A stretch of DNA of 64,000 bases from Jaminaea rosea (taxonomy: Eukaryota; Basidiomycota; Exobasidiomycetes; Microstromatales), in the NCBI RefSeq assembly GCF_003144245.1, contig NW_020289975.1:1817496-1881495 (forward strand), in the 5' to 3' direction. A program made the position numbers and the translations under genes. The notes below the pieces were generated by a model. The model was given only the letters and a program-made list of their open reading frames with translations, was not told the DNA's origin and searched no databases. Position 1 is the first letter of the stretch, and every line of letters starts with the position of its first letter. Shown here one piece after another: positions 10,645 to 19,757 of the stretch.

Positions 10645-11906
10645 ATGCCCAGGAAGACCCTGGCTGTCATCAGAAAGGCTAGGAGGGATGCAGAGGCTAA
10701 GCAGAAGGTCAGAAAGGCTGCTTTGATGGTGGAATTGGCCCTAGACAGCACGTCACATCACCAGTCCAAGGGCCAGAACATTGCTCTACAGACCACCACG
10801 TCCATCACCAATCTTCCAGAGGCCATTGAGATGGCTAGAAGCACCTGTGGGTCAGGAGGAAGTAAGAGAAAGGCAACCAGTGAGTTTAGAGCCTCTCCTG
10901 GTCTTGCTTACCACTCATGTTGACGAGCAGCACCTCCCTCCCCACAGAGAAAGCCTCTCCCCTCACTGTCCAAGTCACCTCTTCGTCGTCATCTGACTTA
11001 GCAAAGCCAGCTGCAAGTTCTAGTGAGTAGATCAGTGCTGCAGAGCATCTAGAGGCTTGAGCTGATGCCCTTTGCCTCGTTACCATTCTAGGCTCGGCCA
11101 GTACCAGTGAGTGGGCTCAGCTTGAGGGCAGAAGGACAGTGTTGCAGCGTGTTAGTACCTCCTCATTGAGGCAGGGGCAGCTTGCTGCTACCTCTGTCCG
11201 TGAGCAAGGGCTACCCTGCTTTGAGGCTATGAAGGCGCAGACCAAGGCGGGGATCTGGAAGAGCCGTCACGGCAACATCAGTACCCACCTTGGTCTCTGG
11301 CTCAACTATGGGCAATTGGGGTACCCTGTGTCGCACGAGCTAGCTGGACCTGTTGCAGACCAGTTCCTCGAGTGGCTTGGCCAGTATTCCAAGTCCTACA
11401 TTGAGTCGCTGGAGCCCCTCCTGGCCAGTGATCTTCGAGCAGCTTTCCAGCAAAGGACTGCAGCATTGGAAGAGATTGCTGAGATCATGGAGGAGAAGGG
11501 AGCCAATGGTCGGCAGCAAGTGGCAGGCTTTGGCACCTGGTGGACCACCGTTGCCATCATCCGTGACTTCACAGATGTGTATCACGATGACGCCGAGGAT
11601 GCCCAGCCCTCCATCTTGGTGAACTTCCAGTGCCCTGTTGTCCTTGAGCTGGGTACCGGTCAGAAGGTGGATGTGGACGAGGGAGATGTGGTGTTCTTCA
11701 ACAGTGGAGAGCTGCTGCACAGAGTTGTACCGGCGGAGCATGCTACAGAGGAGCAGATCAAAGGGAGGTGGGCTGTTTCTTTGTTCACAAGGCAGCTGCA
11801 GGAGGACAAGGCTTTGGAGGCTGTTTGGAGGGTTCGTCCCAGTGCTCTGGGGGGCCCAGCAGCAAGGGAGGGAAGGAAGGGCAAGGCGAGGCCTCTTGAG
11901 CTGTAA
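10645..11906 (+). CDS. 2OG-Fe(II) dioxygenase-like protein, TET/JBP-like
   Basis: Three exons: 10645-10879, 10948-11022, 11092-11906, giving 374 residues; all joins keep frame. The N-terminus is a short basic coil (MPRKTLAVIRKARRD). The C-terminal half carries the iron and 2-oxoglutarate pattern expected of this fold: DFTDVYHDDAED supplies an H-x-D pair, GELLHRV the distal His, and GRWAVSLF the Arg that would bind 2-oxoglutarate, with a strand-rich core between. TET/JBP enzymes oxidise methylated pyrimidines, and basidiomycete copies are known to travel with KDZ transposons; here the neighbour is a Crypton. Another 2OG oxygenase subfamily is possible. Substrate is unknown. The frame is intact. 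Confidence 0.7.
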
Positions 11907-12535
11907 TTGACTCTCATGTACCCAGCCTATGAGCTGCGCAACTCCCACCTTGAATTTCACCCCGGTATTCCAGCTACCAAATTGTCTTGACACGTTGTTG
12001 TAGCCTTTCAAATCTCAATAGGATTGCATCTGTCCCCATTGAGTATGAGACGTACGAAGATGGTGACCATGCAAGCACGCTGCAGCAGAACGGACAGAGA
12101 TCACGCTGCAGGGTATGTGAATGTGTCTAAAAGTTGCGCACGCACAGGCCATGCCATTACAATGGCCACGGAAGTGGCCACATGGCTGCAAGCCAAATCC
12201 TGGCTCGCAATGCCATTGTACGGCAACAGAGAAATATGTGAGCAAATCAACAAGTCTGAGCAGAACTGAGCGTCATGCAAGAAGTGCCTGGACAGTCTCT
12301 TCAAGATACCTGACCCTCGCAGGATTTGCTTGGCTCCCCGTCTTGCACAGTGTCTCGAAAGCTGGTGACCATTCAAGCACTTTGTGCACGTCGAGAGCGT
12401 TTTGAGCACGCAACATGTACAAAGGACTTGTGTTGAAGCCAACAATCAAAGATAATAGGTATGAGGACCTCCTTCATGTTGAAATCATGCTATTGGATTG
12501 AACTGCAATGAGAGTTGCCTTCTGTCTACAGCCAT
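11907..12535. other. Spacer between the two mobile-block genes, with an imperfect repeat
   Basis: AT-richer than the flanking host genes and without a plausible gene. TGGTGACCATGCAAGCAC (12061-12078) recurs as TGGTGACCATTCAAGCAC (12363-12380), 17 of 18 bases equal. It must contain both 3' ends because the flanking genes converge. Confidence 0.5.
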
Positions 12536-14713
12536 CTACTGGCCTCGACGCGTCCTTCCAGAACTCTTCCTTGTGTGCTTGCCTGCTTCACGCGTCGCGT
12601 TGGCTTGCCTTACCGCACCTTTTGCTAAAGCGCGTAGGTGCGCAGCCTCCTTGTCAATTGCAGCAATGTATTCGCCAAGTTTCTTGTCTTCTCCCCCATA
12701 AGCTTGATAGAAAGCACGAAGATTGGCACCACGTTTGAGATAGGCATCATAGATCTTTTTGCGGTTTGTGTAGAGGCTCGCATTGCCACCCTCACCCTTC
12801 TGACGCATGGCAGGTACCCACTCACGGAGTGGCGTGAGGCCATTGGAAGGATCCCCTAGCTCCCATTGAGAGACTACATCAAGGACTGTCGATGCTTTTG
12901 GTATCTTTTGGGGCATTGGCTTGCCATGAACGTTGATGATGACATTGGTGGTCGAGTGACTGTGATAATGAAACGCACCTTCCATGGTGGGTTGTGGAGC
13001 TGATGGGTGTATTGCACTGGCCTCTGCCAAAGAATGAGGAGCACTGTTGAGGTTTGCGTTGCCAGTAGCTCTGCTTTCACTGTCAGTGCCAGTAGGAGCA
13101 GTGAGTAGTTGTTGTTGTGTGGTGATGAGGTTTGTGAGCTCGCGACGCTCTGCTTCAAACCACTCGCGCTGCTCCCGTCCAGCCTGCTGAAAGGCCGCAA
13201 CTGCATGGGCCACCACACCGCTGTCTCCGCCGCACCAATGCTCGCGGCGGTTGGTCAACAGCAATGGGTTCTCCATGTCTCCAAAATAGCCCTCATGCTC
13301 GCTCATCACATTGATAACATAGCGCTCAATGGTATGCAGACTCTCTCCAGCTCCCCAACCGCCCCACCAGCGAACAAATGCAAGTGACTTCTTTGGCTCC
13401 CCGTAGTTATTGGCCCAAATGAAGGCATCCTGTGCGCCACCACGGCGAAAAGAGTGTGATGTATAGCGGTAGAGGCCAATAGACTGAATGGTGTCAGTGG
13501 CATTGAACACCTGATCTAAAAGACTGTTGACTTGGTGTGCACGCAGCATGCGCCTGACATCAAGCTGACCCGTCCGAGGATGGTAACCAGGGAAGACGAG
13601 GTCCTGGGGCTCTGGTGTGCGCTTGTGCACCCATGTCCAATACTTTCTCCAACGCACCACTGCCTGAATAGCGCTGACCTTGGGACGCTGAGGTAGATCA
13701 AAGAGCATGTAGGGTCTGCTGTTGGCAGCGTCTAGCTGATTATTCTTGCGCCATGTGAGGGTGACACTGACGTAGAATGTCTCTGTCTCTGGGTGCAAAA
13801 CTGGCACATGTTCAACCTCACCCCAAACCAGCTTGCAGGCTTCGTCACAGCGCATCCAAAGCCTATAGGCCAGAACCATGAAAGCATACATAAACTCTGT
13901 GTGCGTACGCTGGGGTGAGAGCACATTGGGGGTGCTGTCAAAGTTGCGCTGCTTGCTCTCCAATATGTCGAGCAGCTTTTCTAGCTTTGGATACAGCATT
14001 GGTAAGGCGTGACGGACAGGTGGCTGAGTAGTTGCAGAGGACCTTTGAATGCTCTTCTTGAGCTGAAGGTAGCGCTCACTATAGACAGGGTTGCCTTCCC
14101 AGACACCATTGACCCAGCGCCAGCCAGAGCTCTTTTGGTGCGAGCAATGAAAGGTGGCATGGAAGTGCTGCGCCAATGCACTGTGGTAGTTCTTGATGTT
14201 GTCATAGCGAAGCAGCTCAGAGTGGGCTGCTAGCCACCTCCAAACAGCTTCCTCGCTCCATTGGTTCAGCTCGCGCAGTCCCCTCTGGATGGGTCTTTCA
14301 GGGTCTACAGGCTGCTCATCCAACCACGCCTGCACCCTTCCAACCTTGAAGGAGTAGTCTTGAAGTGTTCTTTCAGACTTTCCATGCTTTGCAATATAGT
14401 CTCGACCTTGTTGGTCAATGTCTGGAGCAGGCACTGCAGAAGCCCTGTTGTCGATGGGCTCAATGGGCTCAGTAGGCTCAGCTTGTATCATTGGCGTGGT
14501 ACGGCGGCGTGCAGGAGCAGGCAGGGCCAGCTCAATGGCTGGAAGGTTTCCCTGGCGCCGACTCCTACGTGATGGATGAGATTGAGGACGCATTGTGTTT
14601 CGCCCACTGTTGTTTCCCTTTGAATGATTTCTGGAGATGATGCAATGATTGCGGCACTTGACCGTGGCAGGAGGCTGTAGTGTTGGTGTGTTGTTGTGGT
14701 GCTCGTCGCACAA
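12536..14713 (-). CDS. Crypton tyrosine recombinase with GCR1_C-like DNA-binding domain
   Basis: Transposase-like tyrosine recombinase that would cut and join DNA through a phosphotyrosine. Single exon, 725 residues, no internal stop. An N-terminal SAM-like core (about 100-230) precedes the catalytic domain. Catalytic candidates are R288 (WMRCDEACKL), H420 and R423 (YTSHSFRRGGAQ) and nucleophile Y465 (HTIERYV). Residues about 606-670 (VLDVVSQWELGDP, then LREWVPAMRQ and YTNRKKIYDAYLKR) match the pattern of the GCR1_C domain typical of fungal Cryptons. A Lys/Arg-rich tail follows. MRPQSHPS at residue 41 is an alternative start. It converges on the dioxygenase gene. Confidence 0.88.
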   Translation of the reverse strand: MCDEHHNNTPTLQPPATVKCRNHCIISRNHSKGNNSGRNTMRPQSHPSRRSRRQGNLPAIELALPAPARRRTTPMIQAEPTEPIEPIDNRASAVPAPDIDQQGRDYIAKHGKSERTLQDYSFKVGRVQAWLDEQPVDPERPIQRGLRELNQWSEEAVWRWLAAHSELLRYDNIKNYHSALAQHFHATFHCSHQKSSGWRWVNGVWEGNPVYSERYLQLKKSIQRSSATTQPPVRHALPMLYPKLEKLLDILESKQRNFDSTPNVLSPQRTHTEFMYAFMVLAYRLWMRCDEACKLVWGEVEHVPVLHPETETFYVSVTLTWRKNNQLDAANSRPYMLFDLPQRPKVSAIQAVVRWRKYWTWVHKRTPEPQDLVFPGYHPRTGQLDVRRMLRAHQVNSLLDQVFNATDTIQSIGLYRYTSHSFRRGGAQDAFIWANNYGEPKKSLAFVRWWGGWGAGESLHTIERYVINVMSEHEGYFGDMENPLLLTNRREHWCGGDSGVVAHAVAAFQQAGREQREWFEAERRELTNLITTQQQLLTAPTGTDSESRATGNANLNSAPHSLAEASAIHPSAPQPTMEGAFHYHSHSTTNVIINVHGKPMPQKIPKASTVLDVVSQWELGDPSNGLTPLREWVPAMRQKGEGGNASLYTNRKKIYDAYLKRGANLRAFYQAYGGEDKKLGEYIAAIDKEAAHLRALAKGAVRQANATREAGKHTRKSSGRTRRGQ

Positions 14714-15136
14714 ATGTGGCTCCGTCCCGAGACCAGCTCCTGCACCAAGTCCATCCTGAGAGCACGCTAAAACCCCCCTCTTCAGTCCATCCCATGGGTC
14801 AATTCCGAAAAAATTTCGCCCGCTACGCGGGCAAATGACACAGTTCCAGAATGCATACAGCAGATGGACCTGATATGGGCTGCACAGCGCCAGCTGAATG
14901 GACCAACTTGCATGATGTCTGGTCCATTGATCCCGCCCCGCTGCCTAGATTTGGCTGGTGCTGCCAGCCAAAAGGCGACGGTCCACCCTCGGTCCACTCC
15001 AGGTCCTTTCCGAAGAGGAGGCGGGAGCGCTGCTTCCGCCCTCCCTTTGGTCGTGGACTCGAGCTTTGTCTTGCAGAAATCAAATCTATCAATCAAGGGT
15101 CTCGCCTCCTCAAGCGCTGGAGCGAGAAGGAGAGAC
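14714..15136. promoter_or_regulatory. Region between the Crypton gene and TRM9, with tandem hairpins
   Basis: Shared upstream region of two divergent genes and probable right edge of the mobile block. Two adjacent hairpins occur at 14806-14818 (CGAAA/TTTCG) and 14818-14832 (GCCCGC, loop TAC, GCGGGC). No gene is seen. Confidence 0.45.
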
Positions 15137-16355
15137 ATGATGGCGACGAAAGCAAAGAAGTCGGATCCTACTCCGGCTCAACTGACGGGTCATGGTCAGG
15201 AGGGGTTCGATGCTGCGGAGTGGGAGCGTAACAACGTTCACGAGTGAGGCGCGCACGACATCCTTGCATCGAATCTGGGAGAGCTGACTTGCTGCCCATC
15301 TGCCGTGCATAGCGTCTACTCCTCCATCGCTTCACACTTCTCCGCCACGCGCTACAAGCCATGGCCGCTCGTCTCGTCATTCCTTGCTAGCCTGCCAGCA
15401 GGGTCAATAGGCGTTGATGTGGGTTGCGGGAATGGAAAGTACCTCCATCTAAGGAACGCGCTTCATCCTGAGGCCGGTGAAGAGCAACAACGTAATGACT
15501 GCCTCACCATCGGCCTCGATCGATCACGAGAGCTCGTCAGCCTTGCCCAATCTCAAACTTTGGCGAGAATGAGCGACCCCTCCTCCTCTTCTTCTAGCAG
15601 CAACGGTAGCTCATCCTCATCTCTCCCGCCATCGACGTGGCTCAACGAGGTGACAGTAGCCGACGGTCGTGCGCCTCACTTTCGCGCACACGCATTCGAC
15701 TACGCCATATCCATTGCGACGGTACATCACTTCTCGACACGAGAGAGAAGAAGAGAGGCAGTGAAAGAGATCGTGAGGTTGGTAAAGCCAAGGCCGCCTT
15801 GTGAGGAGGATGACATTAATGAGCAAGACGGTGGTGCTGCTGTTCCTGCTTCCGAAATGAGCCAGGGGAGGAGACGAAGCGGCAGGGGCAGGGGCAGATT
15901 CCTCATCTACGTCTGGGCGCTAGAGCAGCGAGGGCAAGAGCGACGCAAGTTCGACGAGCAAGACGCACGGCGGCGCGCCGAGGAACAGGCGGCAGCGACT
16001 GAAGGCCAGAAGGCAGAAGGACGAGACGTCATGGTGCCTTGGATGCTCAAGAGTGGTGCCCAACTGAAGCTGGACGATGGACAGGAAGAGCAGCAAGGCG
16101 GAGAAGTGTACCAGAGATGTGAGCTCAAGCACCACTCCGCCGTCTCCTAGAAGCGACAACACTGACTCTCCATCTCACACGTTCGTAGACTATCACCTCT
16201 TCGAAGCGACAGAGCTCGAAGCTCTTGTCGAGGAAGCAGTGGCCGACATGTCTGGCATCACCGTACGGAGGGAGGACTCAGGGTGGGAGCGTGGCAACTG
16301 GTGGGGCGTGTGGCAGGTCGTGGACGCGATGGCTTCTTCGCAAGCGAGTAATTGA
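15137..16355 (+). CDS. TRM9: tRNA (carboxymethyluridine34-5-O)-methyltransferase Trm9
   Basis: SAM-dependent enzyme that finishes the mcm5U/mcm5s2U wobble modification, working with Trm112. Three exons: 15137-15243, 15313-16118, 16189-16355; 359 residues against about 280 in yeast, the excess being low-complexity loops rich in Ser, Glu and Gln. Splicing restores NNVHDVYSSIASHFSATRYKP, the family start. IGVDVGCGNGKYL is the SAM motif, DYAISIATVHHFSTRERR and FLIYVWALEQ follow, and the last intron is removed to give RYYHLFEATEL and ERGNWWGVWQV, which match the yeast C-terminus. Two adjacent ATGs (15137 and 15140) could both serve. Confidence 0.93.
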
Positions 16356-16574
16356 GCATGACGATGGTGCACATGGTTGCTGAAACGCCAAATTCTTAGG
16401 CCGACGCTGAGTGGTCACAGGTCGAAAGACGGCTAGCTGGACCACACAACGAGTGCAGACCGTCCGCTGGACACCGCGATCATCAGGATACCGAGGCAGG
16501 CGTAGATCGTGCGCCGCCTCTCTGACGGGCGAGCGATGGTAGGCTGCATTGTGCCCTCCATTGTAACGAAACGC

Positions 16575-16618
16575 ATTTGCTACTGCTGCTTGTGCTGCTG
16601 CTGCTATTGCTGCTCCAT
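16575..16618. repeat. CTG-rich microsatellite
   Basis: Imperfect trinucleotide run of TGC/CTG units in the 3' flank shared by TRM9 and the SPX-RING gene. No coding role is seen. Confidence 0.55.
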
Positions 16619-16634
16619 GCGACGCGCCCTACTG

Positions 16635-19097
16635 CTACATGCACACACATTTATGATGCTCCAAGCCAAACTCGGCCAGCTCCTCCTTCTTCCTGTCCCT
16701 CTCATTCTCATGATCCTTCTCCGATATCTCATTTGGGAACCACATCTTCAGCATATTGACCGTAGCCGCGTCCAGATTGCGCCCGTCGGCCGTCTTCACT
16801 ACTCCTGGCGCACGACAGAGCGGGCAGTCTGTTTTGCCCTGCTTCTGAAGCTTGACGAGACAGCGAATGCAGAAGAGGTGCGAACAGTCCAGACGGATGG
16901 GGCGCCATGCGAGACCCGTGCAGATGGCGCAGGAATAGTCGTCTACTGAAGGGAGGATGGGAAGAAGGGTGGTGGTGAGGAGTGTGAGGAGAATGTGTGG
17001 AAGGGACTCGGAGAGGAGCCCCGTGGTCGACGAGGGGAGAAGGGCCGCGAGAGAGGGATGTGTGCCGTGCGCAGGAGCTACGAGGGTGCCTGTCATCTCG
17101 GCGGGGAGGTGCATGCCCAGAGAGGCAGCAGCTGCGGCTGATGCGGCTGCACGTGTGCTCTCTTGTTGACGGACAAATTCGCGCAAGCCTGAGCTCGCGG
17201 TAAGCGCCGTGCGCTTGTCGTGCTTCTTGAGGATCTTCCTCGCTGCTTCGACGTTGACGCGCTGGAACTTCTTGACATCCAGCAGCGCCAGATTGAGTCG
17301 AAGGAAGTCTTCCACCGCATTGGTAGATCGCGAGTCGCGGATCGGTAAGGTGAGAGCGTTCTGCACCGCCTTTTTGTTCCTCGATAACCTCGGACTCTCC
17401 CCGCCGACACTACTTTGCGCCAACCAGCCGCGCTTGACCAGCTCCTGAGCGAAGCGCTTGAGTCGCGCCTCACTCTCGTCGACGCTGAGCTCCCCACGAG
17501 TTTTCTCCGTTTGGCCCTCGAAGATCTGCATGTCGACCCACAGCTGGAAGATCTCCCGCCACACGTACAGGTCGTTCTTGCTTGCGTAGGGCGAGGCGGC
17601 GCGTGCGACGGAGGCGCAGAGGTCTTCCGTGGAGGTGATGAACTCTTCGCGTTGAGAGGCTTGCAGCTCGGAGAGCTGGGCGAGAGAATTGGTCAGGGTA
17701 TCGAGGAATTGGGTGTCCGCTGTGAGTGGAATGATGATCTCACGGGTGCGCATGACGGAGGGCGGTGGAGTGGGATGAGGAGCGTGTTGGTGTGGGGCGG
17801 GATCGTCCGCGAGCGAGGCTCTGCGCGAGCCCGGCTGAGAGGGCGGCAGCTCTTTGATTCGATCTGCGATGCCCATTTCAGAGACCTTGTCGTCCTCGTC
17901 ACTTGCCCCCCCTTCGTCATCTGCATCGCTCTCGGAGTCAGAGTTGACGGGCGATTCGATGGTGAGACGAATGCGTGGGATAGGATGCTCCGTTGTTCCA
18001 CCCAGCTCGTACTCAGCTCGAGCTCGACGACCGTCCTTGCCCTGCACCCAGCGAGCCTGTCCTGGACCTCGAGCAATGGTAGGAGACGCTTGAGCTGCGT
18101 GCATCGACTTAGACTTGCCCTTGACCTCCCAGCCCAATCCTGTGCGTTCCCTCCAAGCATGCCCTCCCCAATCGTGACGCTCGTCTTCGGCCTCTGGGCT
18201 CAAGCTGGTCTTGTTATCGCGAGGCGGTGTCACCTTATTTCCTGAGCTGTTGCCACTATGGCTGTGCCGACGCAGCATCTCGAGATCTTTGCGACCCATG
18301 CGCCATGAAGCACCCGGCGACGAGTCTCGATCAGAGCTGCCGGTGACTGGGTTGGAGCTGTGCCGCTCATTGTCGCTCTCTCTGCGCTTGCGGATGCCCA
18401 ACAAACTCATCGGGCTTGCCGCGGCCGGCTCTTCGGCAGAAGAAGGGTCAAGGAGGTGAGTATGGTGATGGTGCCCGTTGCTGCCTTTCCCTTTCTCAGG
18501 AAGCGGCGCCGAGCTCTCCCTCGAGCTCTCACCACCACTCGATCCGCTCTTGCCTCTACTGGATCGTGGCCGACGACGGTCCCGAGTGTGCTCAAGGTGG
18601 GACACCCATTCGCCAGCAGGCGTCGACTCCTCCTCAATGTCCACGGCTGGCGCTGGCATGCTCATCGCGGGGACTTTCATGCTATGCTCAGCGCTCTTCC
18701 TCCTCGCCTCCTCCTCTTCCATGAGCGGGCTCAACGGATCGACGAAGTCGGACGGGCCTTGCCTGCCAGTGGACAGTTTGGCAAGCCCGGCTACGAGGCC
18801 TGCCGTCAATGAGTCATCTCCCGACTCGCTTGCGCTAGCACTGTCGCTCCTACTCCTGCTGCGACGTTGCTGCTGCTGTTGAACGGGCGAGGAAGATCGT
18901 GCAGCAGCTTGCGCTTGTTCTTCTGGTGGCTCGAGAAGATCTCGTAGGACATCAGCGCTGAGGCCAAGACTCTCGAGTTCTGCAACAGCGCCATTGATGA
19001 GCTTCTTGAGCTCCTTGTACTCGAGGCCCTTTTCGCGCCATTCTTGAGGGAAGTTGGGATCCGTGAGTGTTGCGAGGTAAGTTTTGGCAAATTTCAT
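16635..19097 (-). CDS. SPX-RING E3 ubiquitin ligase (BAH1/NLA-like)
   Basis: Single exon, 820 residues. The N-terminus (MKFAKTYLATLTDPNFPQEW, then EYKELKKLIN) begins an SPX domain, which binds inositol pyrophosphates and reports phosphate status; the rest of the SPX lies after a long Ser-, Glu- and Arg-rich insertion, near residues 440-640. A C3HC4 RING starts at C723 (CAICTGLAWRP, CSHLFCIRCL, CPLCR) and ends near 761. The order SPX then RING resembles plant NLA and fungal homologues that ubiquitinate phosphate transporters. The protein ends in CVCM, which has the form of a prenylation box, though the second aliphatic position is Cys. Confidence 0.9.
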   Translation of the reverse strand: MKFAKTYLATLTDPNFPQEWREKGLEYKELKKLINGAVAELESLGLSADVLRDLLEPPEEQAQAAARSSSPVQQQQQRRSRSRSDSASASESGDDSLTAGLVAGLAKLSTGRQGPSDFVDPLSPLMEEEEARRKSAEHSMKVPAMSMPAPAVDIEEESTPAGEWVSHLEHTRDRRRPRSSRGKSGSSGGESSRESSAPLPEKGKGSNGHHHHTHLLDPSSAEEPAAASPMSLLGIRKRRESDNERHSSNPVTGSSDRDSSPGASWRMGRKDLEMLRRHSHSGNSSGNKVTPPRDNKTSLSPEAEDERHDWGGHAWRERTGLGWEVKGKSKSMHAAQASPTIARGPGQARWVQGKDGRRARAEYELGGTTEHPIPRIRLTIESPVNSDSESDADDEGGASDEDDKVSEMGIADRIKELPPSQPGSRRASLADDPAPHQHAPHPTPPPSVMRTREIIIPLTADTQFLDTLTNSLAQLSELQASQREEFITSTEDLCASVARAASPYASKNDLYVWREIFQLWVDMQIFEGQTEKTRGELSVDESEARLKRFAQELVKRGWLAQSSVGGESPRLSRNKKAVQNALTLPIRDSRSTNAVEDFLRLNLALLDVKKFQRVNVEAARKILKKHDKRTALTASSGLREFVRQQESTRAAASAAAAASLGMHLPAEMTGTLVAPAHGTHPSLAALLPSSTTGLLSESLPHILLTLLTTTLLPILPSVDDYSCAICTGLAWRPIRLDCSHLFCIRCLVKLQKQGKTDCPLCRAPGVVKTADGRNLDAATVNMLKMWFPNEISEKDHENERDRKKEELAEFGLEHHKCVCM

Positions 19098-19757
19098 GAC
19101 GGGCGATGATGAGGGAGGATGATGGTATCGGCGACGGAATAGAAAGAGTAGAGAAGAAAGTGGCTGCTATGATCCGATCATGGATGTATAGATATGTGGG
19201 AAGGATGAGAAGGAGGTGAAGCGAAGGCGCGAGGGAGGGAAGACAGAAAGAGGGAGCGCGATGTCGCACGGGCGCTTGAGCGGAAGAAAGCCCGATTGAC
19301 GCCTTGGCTGCGAGTGGCTGCATGGGAAATTGCGAGGCGATGAGACGATGGGTGCCCTGACGGCGCACGAGGGCAAAGGGTACGCAACAGCAAGACCTTG
19401 TTGAAGCCTATGCTCGCAGTATCACCATTCTTTCGTCCGCATCGAGGTCTCTTTGAGATCCACTCGCTGTCATATTCACCTCATCCCGCCCTTTCACCCA
19501 CCCCCAGGACCTCTTGAGCAGCAACCGGCGGCATACGAACGTGGGCCTATCGCAGAGCCCAGTGAGCGAATCAGGGCCCGGGTGAACCTGGTGTCTTCGC
19601 GGGCGGCGGGAGAAGCGGCAAGGGCGGCTCGGACGCGGAGACGCGAGAGTCAAGGCTGCGTGCAGTTCCCCACATCAATTCGGAGATATCGAGAGGCCCA
19701 TCTCGAGCGACCACTCGATCCCTTCCTCGTTCCCAACACTGCGCGCTCGTTGCGACC
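19098..19757. promoter_or_regulatory. Divergent promoter region
   Basis: About 660 bases between two divergent genes. The side next to the SPX-RING gene is purine-rich on the plus strand, matching its pyrimidine-rich leader. No gene is supported. Confidence 0.45.

Larger units (their letters stand above)
10545..14880. mobile_element. Putative Crypton-type DNA transposon carrying a dioxygenase gene
   Basis: Composite block inferred from a tyrosine-recombinase gene of Crypton type (minus strand) and an adjacent dioxygenase gene (plus strand) placed between the host genes BNA4 and TRM9. Cryptons lack long terminal inverted repeats, so edges are hard to see. Possible edges are the hairpins at 10580-10594 and 14818-14832 and the 8-base direct repeat AGATGGAC at 10562-10569 and 14862-14869, which could arise by chance. 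Both reading frames look whole, suggesting recent activity or selection. The dioxygenase may be a neighbour rather than cargo. Confidence 0.55.

Noticed and set aside
12536-14713. Starship captain (DUF3435) recombinase
   Set aside because: The protein is a tyrosine recombinase, but its GCR1_C-like C-terminal domain and compact neighbourhood fit a Crypton; no Starship-type cargo follows.
17415-18245. Long plus-strand open frame of 276 codons
   Set aside because: It lies wholly opposite the SPX-RING gene and has shadow composition.
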